DNA of 64,000 nucleotides from Lentzea albida (GTDB lineage Bacteria > Actinomycetota > Actinomycetes > Mycobacteriales > Pseudonocardiaceae): contig NZ_FOFV01000003.1 of assembly GCF_900111005.1 (NCBI RefSeq), positions 496,001 to 560,000 of the forward strand. The letters are read 5' to 3'. A model generated the notes under the pieces. It did no database searches, was not told the DNA's origin, and was given only the letters and a program-made list of their open reading frames with translations. Shown here piece after piece: positions 32,178-39,806 of the stretch (its first letter is position 1; each line of letters starts with the position of its first letter). A program made the position numbers and the translations under genes.

Positions 32178-33087
32178 GCAGCTTGCGCACGGCCCGTTCC
32201 GGGTCTCCCCCGCCGATGACCCGCCCCTGCTCGAACGCCTCGACGAGCCGCGGATCCACATAGGACTTCCGCGTCACAGCGGGCGTGTTGCCCAGCTCGG
32301 CGGCGACCTCCTTCATGACCGCGCTGATCGCGCGCTGCGACGGCCTGCCGCGCCTGGCCAGCTCCGCCGCGAAGAACTCCGCCGCGAACACCGTCGCGCG
32401 CCAGGTGCGCAGGTCCTTCACGCTGAACTCGTCGCCGACCAGCTCGCGGAAGCGCTCGTTGACGTCGTCCGCGGTGATCTCGAAGACGCGGCAGTCCGGC
32501 GTCTTGCCGCGCAGGAGCGACTTCAACGCCCTGGCGAGCTCGGGATCGGTGATCTCCTGGTCGACCTCGACGCCGGACTTGGCCGGGAAGTGGAACCGGA
32601 CCCGGCTGCCGCGCACCGAGAGGTGTTCGCAGAGCAGGGTGGCGACGCCGTGCGTGCCGTTCTCCTCCACGTACTGCTCGTGCCCGACGCGGAAGATGCC
32701 GCGGTCCAGCAGGCGCAGCGCGACGGCGAGCAACCTCGTGCGGCCGCGCGCCTTCATGTCCCGCGCGACCTGCTCGCGGAACTTCCCGAGCTTCGGCGCG
32801 AGCTTCAGCACCCGGTCGAACTTCTCCGCGTCCCGCTGGACGCGCCACTGCTCGTGGTAGAGGTACTGGCGCCGCCCGGCGTCGTCGTACCCGACGGCCT
32901 GGATGTGCCCGGTGGGGTGCGGCGAGATCCACACCTCCCGCCATGCAGGCGGGATGACCAGGGCTTTCACCCGCGCGACGTCGTCCGCGGTGAGCGTCTG
33001 CCCCTTCGCGTCGGTGTAGCGGAAGCCCTTGCCCTGGCGGCGGCGGGTCCAGCCCGGACCCGCCGGGTCGCTGCGACGCAGTCTCAT
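32164..33087 (-). CDS. DNA topoisomerase IB (poxvirus/eukaryote-like)
   Basis: 307 residues, the usual length of bacterial topoisomerase IB. The N-terminal beta domain (GKGFRYTDAKGQTLTADDVARVKALVIPPAW; ISPHPTGHIQAVGYDDAGRRQY) and the catalytic domain (RVGHEQYVEENGTHGVATLL, FSVKDLRTWRAT) are intact. The active Tyr276 is in VTRKSYVDPR; Arg residues in LRTWR and the Lys in the beta-hairpin complete the site. It relaxes supercoils by transient 3'-phosphotyrosine cleavage. Sporadically distributed in actinomycetes. Convergent with the DUF4383 gene. Confidence 0.9.
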   Translation of the reverse strand: MRLRRSDPAGPGWTRRRQGKGFRYTDAKGQTLTADDVARVKALVIPPAWREVWISPHPTGHIQAVGYDDAGRRQYLYHEQWRVQRDAEKFDRVLKLAPKLGKFREQVARDMKARGRTRLLAVALRLLDRGIFRVGHEQYVEENGTHGVATLLCEHLSVRGSRVRFHFPAKSGVEVDQEITDPELARALKSLLRGKTPDCRVFEITADDVNERFRELVGDEFSVKDLRTWRATVFAAEFFAAELARRGRPSQRAISAVMKEVAAELGNTPAVTRKSYVDPRLVEAFEQGRVIGGGDPERAVRKLLRQA

Positions 33088-33136
33088 GTGGTCACTCCGA
33101 GGTTGATCAGCACGAGACGCGGGTACCCGCTCGCCG

Positions 33137-34204
33137 ATGAATAACTACACGGTCGGTGTGGAACAGGAGTTCCTCCTCGTCGATCCCGATTCGCGGCGGC
33201 CGGTGGCACTGGCGCCACGGGTGCGGGAGATCTCGCGCGCGCCCGGAGACCTCGACGTCCAGGGCGAGCTGACGCCGTTCCAGATCGAGGTCGCCACCGG
33301 CGTCACCTCGTCCTTCGCCGAGCTCGACGAGCAGGTGCGCCGCGGGCGCCGGGTGCTCGTGGACGCCGCGGACGAGGCCGGGTGCCGGCTCGTGGCGACG
33401 GGCATGCCGCCGATCGGCGAGGCCGGTCCGCCGCCCGGCTCGGACGACCCCCGCTATCACCAGATCGAGTACTCGCACCGCCGGCTCGTCGTCGGGAAGG
33501 GCGCGTGCGGGCTGCACGTCCACGTCGGCGTGCCGGACAGGGCGGAGGCGCTGCGGGCGTCCAACAAGATCCGGGTGTGGCTGCCGACCCTGCTCGCGCT
33601 GAGCGCGAACTCGCCCTACTACGAGGGGGAGGACACCGGCTACGCCAGCTGGCGGTCGATGGTCTGGTCGCGCTGGCCGGTGAGCGGCCCGCCGCCGGAG
33701 TGGGACGGCCCCGAGCAGTACGACGGCACGGTCGACGCGCTCATCGCGACGCAGGCCCTGCTGGACAAGGCGATGGTCTACTGGGACGTCCGACCGTCGG
33801 AGGATCATCCGACCGTCGAGGTGCGCGTCGCCGACATCCCCCAGCTGGCAACGGAAGTCGCGGTCCTCGCCGAGCTGATCGGGGCGCTCGTCGTGACGGA
33901 ACCCTCCGAAGGACGGGTGGACGATTCCGTACTGCGGGCGGCATATTGGCGGGCGTCGCGCGACGGGGTCGACGGACTGGCCGCCGATCCACACACCGGA
34001 AAACTCTCCCCCGCGTTCGACCGGGCAGTGTCGCTCGTTGAGCACGTCGAGGTCGCGCTGCGCGATCGTGGCACTCTGTCTACTGTGGAGCAGCAGTTGG
34101 ACTGGTTGCGCCACAACGGCAGCGGTGCCGCTCGGCAACGACGCTCCCCGGACCCCGAGTCCCTTGTGGACATGCTGATCGCCCGAACGCGTGAGGAAAC
34201 CTGA
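33137..34204 (+). CDS. ybdK: carboxylate-amine ligase, YbdK/glutamate-cysteine ligase type 2 family
   Basis: 355 residues, full length for the GCS2/YbdK family. Key stretches are VGVEQEFLLVD (N-terminal Mg/ATP site Glu residues), DVQGELTPFQIEVATGV, ACGLHVHVGV, and HPTVEVRVADIPQ. These ATP-grasp-like enzymes join glutamate and cysteine or a related pair; YbdK has weak glutamate-cysteine ligase activity. The following gene overlaps its end by one base and encodes a diiron-oxidase-like protein, a pairing seen in actinobacteria. The leader contains a short GTACCCGC-rich stretch but no obvious ribosome binding site. Confidence 0.86.
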   Translation: MNNYTVGVEQEFLLVDPDSRRPVALAPRVREISRAPGDLDVQGELTPFQIEVATGVTSSFAELDEQVRRGRRVLVDAADEAGCRLVATGMPPIGEAGPPPGSDDPRYHQIEYSHRRLVVGKGACGLHVHVGVPDRAEALRASNKIRVWLPTLLALSANSPYYEGEDTGYASWRSMVWSRWPVSGPPPEWDGPEQYDGTVDALIATQALLDKAMVYWDVRPSEDHPTVEVRVADIPQLATEVAVLAELIGALVVTEPSEGRVDDSVLRAAYWRASRDGVDGLAADPHTGKLSPAFDRAVSLVEHVEVALRDRGTLSTVEQQLDWLRHNGSGAARQRRSPDPESLVDMLIARTREET

Positions 34205-34971
34205 TGCGCCTGCCCGCTCCCCGCGGCCACATGAGCTCCGCCCTGGTCACGGCGCTGCGCCAACCGCCACTGCCCCGGCCCGCACTGCTCGCCAGCGGCG
34301 GCACCAGGGAGGCCTGGCTCGACGACGACCTCCAGCTGTCGCTGTGGATCTGCTACGAACTGCGGACGCACGGGTTCGACGACGTCGCCGCCGGCTGGGA
34401 GGAGCACCCCGCGCTGGCCCAGTTCCACGCGGCCCTCGAAGCCCGCTGGGAGAAGGAGCTGCGGTCGCTGACCGAGGTGACGTCGCCCGCGCCGTTGTCC
34501 GAGGAGGGCCTCGCGGAACTGCGCAGGCACCACGCGTTCTGGCAGCCGCGCCGCGAGATGCGGTCGGTGCTGCGCGACATCCACGGTGACGCGTACGGCA
34601 CGCGGTCCGAACGCACCCATTCGGTGCTGTTCACCGTGACGCTGCGCGACCTGGACCCGAACGCCCTGGTCGACGACATGCCCGCGCCCACCCTCGCCCT
34701 GGTGAACGCGCTGTCGCTGTTCGGCCTGCACCAGCGGCTGGTCGGCGCGCTCGTCGGCTTCCTGTCGGCGGTCGACACCATCGGCGGTGACCCGTTCGCA
34801 CAGCTGCTGCCCGTCCAGTGCCCGCCGGAGGACGTCCGCCTCGGCTTCACCGCGTGCCACGAGCTGCACGCCCGCCTGACCCAGCACGTGCACGCGTCGC
34901 GGCAGGCCGGTCGCAGCTCGCTGAGGGGCCGTTGGTCGCTCACCCAGGGGCGGGTTAACGTTGGGTGCTGA
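34204..34971 (+). CDS. iron-containing redox enzyme (heme-oxygenase-like diiron) family, divergent C-terminus
   Basis: 255 residues, coupled to the YbdK gene (TGATG). The first 180 residues follow the heme-oxygenase-like diiron family: LPAPRGHMSSALVTALRQPP, DDDLQLSLWICYELRTHGF, YGTRSERTHSVLFTVTLRDL and LALVNALSLFGLHQRLVGALVGFLSAVD. In the family a helix with an HVEADxxHE-type metal-binding motif should follow; here the sequence is TIGGDPFAQLLPVQCPPED and then CHELHARLTQHVH, without that motif. No single-base shift restores it. The enzyme may therefore have lost or altered its second metal site. Family call fairly sure, activity doubtful. Confidence 0.6.
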   Translation: MRLPAPRGHMSSALVTALRQPPLPRPALLASGGTREAWLDDDLQLSLWICYELRTHGFDDVAAGWEEHPALAQFHAALEARWEKELRSLTEVTSPAPLSEEGLAELRRHHAFWQPRREMRSVLRDIHGDAYGTRSERTHSVLFTVTLRDLDPNALVDDMPAPTLALVNALSLFGLHQRLVGALVGFLSAVDTIGGDPFAQLLPVQCPPEDVRLGFTACHELHARLTQHVHASRQAGRSSLRGRWSLTQGRVNVGC

Positions 34972-34990
34972 TGCTTTGAAGGGAGACAGC

Positions 34991-35359
34991 GTGCCCGACC
35001 CCACCGCTCTGGCCTCCGTGGCCGTAGACCGGATCGCGTCCGACGTCGTCGTGCTGCACGTGTCCGGCGAACTCGACACGACCTCCAGCGGTGAGCTCAC
35101 CGGCCCGTTGGAGACGCACGTCGTGCAAGGCCTGCGGGCCGTGCTGGTGGATCTCGGAGGCGTCCGCTTCCTGGGCTCGGCGGGCCTCGAGGCCCTGGTG
35201 CTGGGCCAGCAGCGCGCCTCCAGGGCCGGCGTGGAGTTCGTGGTGGTGGCGTCCGGCCGCGCGGCCCTGCGCCCGATCGAGGCGACCGGGCTCGACACCG
35301 TGTTCACGATCCTGGGCTCGCTGGAGGAGGCCGTCGCGCGCTACTCCGGGGCGAAGTAG
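34991..35359 (+). CDS. STAS domain anti-sigma factor antagonist
   Basis: 122 residues from GTG 34991 (GGGAG upstream). Standard STAS fold: DVVVLHVSGELDTTSSGELTGPL, then AVLVDLGGVRFLGSAGLEALV with the phosphorylatable Ser63 of the LGSAG loop, and a final helix SLEEAVARYSG. When unphosphorylated, such proteins sequester the RsbW-like anti-sigma kinase and free a stress sigma factor. The SigF-like gene is 3.3 kb upstream; no kinase or phosphatase gene is present in the window, so the pairing is a guess. Confidence 0.86.
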   Translation: MPDPTALASVAVDRIASDVVVLHVSGELDTTSSGELTGPLETHVVQGLRAVLVDLGGVRFLGSAGLEALVLGQQRASRAGVEFVVVASGRAALRPIEATGLDTVFTILGSLEEAVARYSGAK

Positions 35360-35748
35360 CCGCCGGTCGGCCCGTCCGGCCCGATCCCGGCCAGCCTCGT
35401 GATCGTCGCGGCGTCCTGCTCGGCGGCGTTGATCCGCACGTGCGGGAACGCCCTCGCGTACTGCGCCGTGACGACGGTGGCGGCCGCCTTGGTGAGGAGG
35501 TCCGCGTCGCTGACGTTCACCACGACCGGGGCCGCGGACCGCTCGAGGGCCGGCAGGTAGCGCTGCAGGACCTCGGCCAGGCCCGCGACCTTGGCCTCGA
35601 ACGTCTCCGGCGCGAGGGCCGCGGTGGTGACCAGCACGTCCACCTGCTCCGGTGCGGTGTCGTGCGGGAGCACGGTGTGGCCCGCCCGCTCGAGCAGGCG
35701 GGTGACCTCGGCGCCTTCGTCGTTCCCGGCGATCAGCACAGCAGCCAT
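35341..35748 (-). CDS. miniature short-chain-dehydrogenase-like protein lacking catalytic Tyr
   Basis: 135 residues, about half the length of an SDR. Residues 1-45 resemble a shortened first Rossmann unit (VLIAGNDEGAEVTRLLERAGHTVLP; the Gly motif is incomplete). Further on, PVVVNVSDADLLTKAAATVVTAQYARAFPHVRINAAEQDAATI parallels the SDR segment that normally holds YxxxK followed by IRVNAVxPG; the Lys is kept (LLTKAA) but the Tyr is not. The end, IGPDGPTGGYF, is typical of SDR C-termini. Probably inactive as a dehydrogenase. It follows the deaminase gene by 10 bases on the same strand. Confidence 0.55.
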   Translation of the reverse strand: MAAVLIAGNDEGAEVTRLLERAGHTVLPHDTAPEQVDVLVTTAALAPETFEAKVAGLAEVLQRYLPALERSAAPVVVNVSDADLLTKAAATVVTAQYARAFPHVRINAAEQDAATITRLAGIGPDGPTGGYFAPE

Positions 35749-35758
35749 GCGCTCGACG

Positions 35759-36205
35759 CTAGTCCTGGCCGATGTCCTCGTACCAGAGTTCCGGGCTGGC
35801 CGCGATGAACGTCGTCATCATCTCGACCAGCGCCGGGTCCTCGACCACGGTGACGCCGACGCCGTTCTCCGCCAGCCAGTCGTGGCCGCCGTGGAACGTG
35901 GTGGCCTCCCCGATCAGCACGTTCGAGATGCCGAACTGGCGGACCAGGCCGCTGCAGTACCAGCACGGCGACAACGTCGTGACCATGGTGGTGCCGCGGT
36001 AGCTCCGTTGCCGCCCGGCGTTGCGGAAGGCCGAGATCTCCGCGTGCATCGAGGCGTCGTCGTCCTGCACCCGGCGGTTGTGGCCCCGGCCCAGCAGACG
36101 GCCGTCACCGTCGAAGAGCGCCGCGCCGATCGGGATCCCGCCCTCGGCGAGTCCCGTCCGCGCCTCCTCGACGGCGACGGCCAGCATGTCGTCAGCGGAA
36201 GTCAT
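35759..36205 (-). CDS. nucleoside/cytosine deaminase (CDA fold, zinc-dependent)
   Basis: 148 residues. Zinc-site motifs are complete: MHAEISAFRNAG (HAE, proton-shuttling Glu) and SPCWYCSGLV (PCxxC). The sequence VAVEEARTGLAEGGIPIGAALFDGDGRLLGRGHNRRVQDDD matches the yeast-type cytosine deaminase and guanine deaminase group. WYEDIGQD at the end is close to the WYEDIGE end of yeast cytosine deaminase, favouring cytosine as substrate. The start lies 10 bases after the small ORF at 36216-36356, so the two are probably one transcript. Confidence 0.86.
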   Translation of the reverse strand: MTSADDMLAVAVEEARTGLAEGGIPIGAALFDGDGRLLGRGHNRRVQDDDASMHAEISAFRNAGRQRSYRGTTMVTTLSPCWYCSGLVRQFGISNVLIGEATTFHGGHDWLAENGVGVTVVEDPALVEMMTTFIAASPELWYEDIGQD

Positions 36206-36215
36206 GCCGTTGACG

Positions 36216-36356
36216 CTACTTCGTCTTGAACGACTTCACCGTCATCGACGTGCCGGACTGCCGCAGCACCTTGAGGCCGACACCGACGGCGGGCAGCTGC
36301 ACGCCCGCGTTCGGCAGCTCGGCGAACCAGCACTGCATGGTGTCGTCGCTTCGCAC
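36216..36356 (-). CDS. 46-residue small protein, unknown
   Basis: A short frame from GTG 36356 with a strong ribosome binding site (GGAGGG, 8 bases upstream), ending 10 bases before the deaminase start. The residues begin VRSDDTMQCWFAELPNAG and end TSMTVKSFKTK. It has a hydrophobic Gly/Val centre (VQLPAVGVGLKVL) too short and mixed for a clear membrane helix, one Cys and a basic tail. No family recognised. A leader peptide, small regulatory protein or peptide precursor are all possible; it could also be spurious. Confidence 0.4.
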   Translation of the reverse strand: MRSDDTMQCWFAELPNAGVQLPAVGVGLKVLRQSGTSMTVKSFKTK

Positions 36357-36565
36357 TTGTCTTTCCCTCCTGGGGATTCGCTCGGCTCGGCACGTCCGAT
36401 GGTCGGGAGAAAAGGACAAGCCGGGTTCGCATGAGTGCTTTCGCAGGTGGTGCGAGGCGTCTGCGGCCCCTACCGCGGATCCGCTCCGGTTGAAGACCCG
36501 CGACTGCCTGAAGCGGCCGAGAGGCCCAGGGGAGGCAGTCGGCGTCGATCAGCTGGAGGAAGCCG

Positions 36566-37081
36566 GTGCACTCCGCGGACTTCGATGACGTTTTCGTGAA
36601 GTTGTTGCCACGCCTGCAAAGGCGGGTGGTCCAGCTCGTCGGGGACACCCACCTGGGCGACGACCTGGTGCAGGAGGTCTATGTCCGGTTGAAGAGCTCT
36701 CCGCGACGGCAACGAGGTCTGCTCGACCACCCGAACCCCTACGCCTACGCGCTCACCACGGCCGTGAACCTGGCTCGCGGCAGGTGGCGGGCCGAACGGC
36801 GCTGCGTGGTGCGGGCGGAGGTGGACACCGGCGTGTGCGACGGTTCCCCCGAGGACCGCGAGTTCGTCGCCGGGCTGTTGCGCCGGTTGACCGGCAAGGA
36901 GGCGTCCGCGGTGCTGCTGGTCGACATCGCCGGCCGCACGCTGGAGGAGGCGTCGCGGTTGCTGGGCGTGCACAAGGGGACCGTGCAACGCAACCGCGTG
37001 CGGGCGCTGGCCGAACTGCGCGCCGTCCTCCTCGATGCCGGCTCATGTGTTGACCGGCCACCCGGCGCGTCGGAACAGTAG
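36566..37081 (+). CDS. ECF-like RNA polymerase sigma factor
   Basis: 171 residues. Region 2: FDDVFVKLLPRLQRRVVQLVGDTHLGDDLVQEVYVRLK; region 4: LLRRLTGKEASAVLLVDIAGRTLEEASRLLGVHKGTVQRNRVRALAEL, a clear HTH. GGAGGAA precedes GTG 36566. No anti-sigma factor is adjacent; the downstream gene (35-base gap) is a transporter, which may be its target. The preceding 209 bases carry no gene on this strand. Confidence 0.82.
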   Translation: MHSADFDDVFVKLLPRLQRRVVQLVGDTHLGDDLVQEVYVRLKSSPRRQRGLLDHPNPYAYALTTAVNLARGRWRAERRCVVRAEVDTGVCDGSPEDREFVAGLLRRLTGKEASAVLLVDIAGRTLEEASRLLGVHKGTVQRNRVRALAELRAVLLDAGSCVDRPPGASEQ

Positions 37082-37116
37082 GAGGTTCCCGTCCCCGACG
37101 CGTCGGGAGGTCGACA

Positions 37117-38599
37117 GTGTCGTCGGTGCAGATCGGAGTGAGCAGGCCGCCGTTGGATGTCGCGGACCTGCCGGAACCGGAGAAGGTGTTCAAGGTCCGC
37201 AAGCTAGGGCCTGTCCAGGTGGTCCAGTTCGTGATCGGCCCGAGCCTCATCGCGCTCGGCATCTCGATCGGCAGCGGCGAGTGGTTGCTCGGCCCGCAGG
37301 CGGTCGGCAGGTTCGGTTTCGTCGGCATCGGCTGGGTCATCACGGTGTCGGCGTTGCTGCAGACGTTCTACAACGTGGAGATCGCCCGTTACGTCGTGGC
37401 GACGGGCGAGACCCCGGTCGTCGGCTGGGGCCGCGTGCCGCCGGGCTGGAAGTTCTGGGTCCCGGTGTCCCTCGCGGTGTTCTACTTCGCGTTCATCTTC
37501 GGCGGCTGGGCGGCGGGCGCCGGGCAGGGCCTCTTCGCCCTGATCGCGGGCCGCGGCTACCGTCCGGACGAGATCGAGTACGTGCGACTGCTCGCGATCG
37601 GCCTGCTCGTGGTCGTCTTCCTGATCACCGCGGGCGCCCGCAAGGTCTCCCGCGCGCTGGAGTTGGCGAACTGGGTGCTCGTCGGCACGTTGCTGCTGGT
37701 GCTGATCGTGGTGACGGTCGCCGTCGTGCCGTTCTCCGTGTGGTCGGAGGGAGTCCGCGGCCTCGTCACCCCGGCCGCGCCTCCCGAGGGCATCACGGCC
37801 ACCCAGCTCGGCGGCCTGGCGGGCTTCACCGCGCTCGCGTCCGGCCTGAACTGGTACGCCATGAGCCACTACCGCGACAAGGGCTACGGCATGGGCCACC
37901 ACGTCGGGTTCATCGCGGGCCTGCGCGGCGGCAAGCAGGAGCTGCGCCCGGTGGGCGTGACCTTTGTGGACACCCCGGCCAACGCCTCGCTGTGGCGCCG
38001 CTGGTACCGGCTGCTGCTGATCGACCAGTGGGCGGTGTTCTTCGTCGGCGCGATGCTCGGCATGCTGCTCCCGACCGTGCTGATGGCGCACATCGTCGCG
38101 GTCTCCGGCCAGCAGCCGACGGCGGCGAACGTGCCGACGTTCTCCGCCGAACAGCTCGGCCTGCTCTACGGCCAGGGCATGTTCTACCTGATGCTCGTGG
38201 TCGGCGTGCTCGTCCTGTTCTCCACGCAGCTGGGCATCTTCGAGGCCCTGGTGCGCAACTTCACCGACGCGATGCACGCCGTCTCACCCCGGCTGCGCCG
38301 CCGCATCGAGGACGACCCGCGCCGCTTCTACTACCCGTTCATGCTGCTGGTGCTGGCGATCATCGCCGGCGCGCTGCACCTCGCGCTGCCCGTGGAACTG
38401 GTGCAGATCTCGGCGAACATGTCGAACCTGGGCGCGCTGATGTTCCCGTTCGCGTTGATGTACCTGAACTCGCGGCTGCTGCGGCCCGCCCCGGTGGTGG
38501 CACCACGTGGTCCTCGTGCTCAACGTGGTGTTCTTCGGGTTCTTCTTCGTGAACTTCGTCTACGAGTTCTTCACGGGAGGCCCGCTGGTGCGCTTCTGA
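37117..38599 (+). pseudogene. Nramp-like membrane transporter with a single-base frameshift near the 3' end
   Basis: About 493 residues if the shift is corrected. Residues 1-457 (GTG 37117, GGAGG upstream) hold 10-11 hydrophobic segments beginning QFVIGPSLIALGISIGSGEWLLGP, as in Nramp-related proteins; the classical DPGN ion motif is GSGEW here, so the substrate is uncertain. In the original frame the sequence becomes Arg-rich nonsense after LLRPAPVV (about 38494) and reads on for hundreds of bases over antisense genes. In the +1 frame the expected last helix follows at once (WWHHVVLVLNVVFFGFFFVN through GGPLVRF, stop 38597-38599). One extra G near CCCCGGTGG explains this: either a sequencing error or a real mutation. 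Confidence 0.75.
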
Positions 38600-38603
38600 C
38601 CGG

Positions 38604-39122
38604 TCACTTCACGAAGTGCTCGATGTCGCCCAGCGCGTCCTCGGCCCGGCCACCGAGCTGCGGGTCGCCGAGAAGCGCCCGCAGCCTCGGCACCACCTCG
38701 GGCAGCACCACGCGGTCGATCCTGCCGACGTGGCCCAGGCACGTGACGGCGAGCTGGGCGAGGTCGCGGTCGGTGCCGTCGACGACGCCGAGCAGGATGC
38801 GTTGCAACTCCTCGCGTTCCGGGTCGTGCCGCACCAGGGCGAGCACGGCCCGGAACGCGGGCATGCCGCCCGCGCGGAGCTCACCGTGCCAGCGCACCAC
38901 GCACTCGTCGAGCACGACCTCGGCCGACCGTTCCAGCACATCGTCGAGGTCGCCCTTCGCGGTGGCCCAGCCACCGCCCTCCACGCGCATGACCAGTTCG
39001 TCGCCGACCACACCGACGAGCGGGTCACCGTCCCACTCGAACACCACCCCGCCGAGCGCCTCGGTCTCCGTGATGCCGCGCCACCCGTCGAGCGCCTCCC
39101 GGACCTCGTCCATCAGGCTCAC
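38604..39122 (-). CDS. HEAT-like repeat protein, unknown function
   Basis: 172 residues from GTG 39122, overlapping the TfoX stop (GTGA); ATG 39113 is an alternative. The first half (GGVVFEWDGDPLVGVVGDELVMRVEGGGW) resembles the same kind of beta sheet as the upstream TfoX protein. The second half has helical repeats (AFRAVLALVRHDPEREELQRILLGVVDGTDRDLAQLAVTCLGHVGRID through LLGDPQLGGRAEDALGDIEHF) of the HEAT type. Likely a scaffold or immunity-like protein. Coupled to the TfoX-like gene. Confidence 0.6.
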   Translation of the reverse strand: MSLMDEVREALDGWRGITETEALGGVVFEWDGDPLVGVVGDELVMRVEGGGWATAKGDLDDVLERSAEVVLDECVVRWHGELRAGGMPAFRAVLALVRHDPEREELQRILLGVVDGTDRDLAQLAVTCLGHVGRIDRVVLPEVVPRLRALLGDPQLGGRAEDALGDIEHFVK

Positions 39123-39448
39123 TTCGGCGGCAGCGCTTCCACGAACTCGCGGCACCGCGCGATCCACTCCTGCAGCGCCTCGTCCTCCGCCACCGCCTCC
39201 CCGTCGACGACCACCCAGCCGTTCATCGGCCGTCCGGTGAAGTCGAAGACGCGGGCGCCCGGCTGCGCCAGCGCGTCGGCCTGCGCCTCCGGGCCGACAC
39301 GCGCGATCAGGTCCGAGCCCAGTGCTCCGACCAGCATGTTTCCCCGCCACAGGAACACGAGGCTGCCGAACATCTTCCTCGTGCTCAGGTCCGGGAGGTC
39401 GCCCAGCGACTCGCCCAGGCGCTGCGCCAGGCCCTCGTCGTACGCCAT
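39119..39448 (-). CDS. TfoX/Sxy N-terminal domain protein
   Basis: 109 residues. MAYDEGLAQRLGESL is followed by STRKMFGSLVFLWRGNMLVGALGSDLIARV, the central TfoX_N signature (KMFGG-type turn), and GRPMNGWVVVDGEAV. In gammaproteobacteria TfoX activates competence; the stand-alone N-terminal domain in actinobacteria has no known role. Co-translated with the HEAT-like gene. The start is ATG 39448. Confidence 0.82.
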   Translation of the reverse strand: MAYDEGLAQRLGESLGDLPDLSTRKMFGSLVFLWRGNMLVGALGSDLIARVGPEAQADALAQPGARVFDFTGRPMNGWVVVDGEAVAEDEALQEWIARCREFVEALPPK

Positions 39449-39533
39449 GCGCTGAATACTGTCTCAGCGAGTTGTCAGGCGCCTCTCAGTTTCGTGTGGC
39501 TTGATGGACATACAGGACATTAGGAGGCCCGAG

Positions 39534-39806
39534 TTGTTCGGCTTGATCGGCTGGATCGTCGGCTGGGTGTTGACGCTGTTCATCCTCGTGATGATCGGCC
39601 GGATGATCGTGGACTGGGCGGTCACGCTGCAGGCGCGCGGCGACTGGGTGTGGAAGGTGCGGCGCGTGACGCACGCCGTCACCGAGCCCGTGCTGTCGCC
39701 GGTGCGCCGCGTGTTGCCGCCCCTGCGGTTCGGCGGGTTCGGGCTGGACCTGGCGTTCACTGTGGTGTTCATCGCGGCGCTGATCCTCAGGTCGATCGTG
39801 TGGTGA
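39534..39806 (+). CDS. YggT family small membrane protein
   Basis: 90 residues from TTG 39534, selected because AGGAGG sits exactly six bases upstream and family members begin at the first helix (LFGLIGWIVGWVLTLFILVMIGRMIVDW). A second helix ends the protein (LDLAFTVVFIAALILRSIVW) after a TEPVLSPVRRVLPPLRFGGF turn, the YggT hallmark. YggT proteins are linked to cell division/turgor functions near ftsZ or sepF in other bacteria; here no such genes are adjacent. ATG 39504 would add a short polar tail. The end overlaps the convergent flavoprotein gene by 20 bases. Confidence 0.8.
   Translation: MFGLIGWIVGWVLTLFILVMIGRMIVDWAVTLQARGDWVWKVRRVTHAVTEPVLSPVRRVLPPLRFGGFGLDLAFTVVFIAALILRSIVW

Noticed and set aside
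38600..39240. Continuation of the transporter frame beyond 38599
   Set aside because: Past the frameshift the translation is Ser/Pro/Arg-rich and antisense to the HEAT-like and TfoX genes, which are real.
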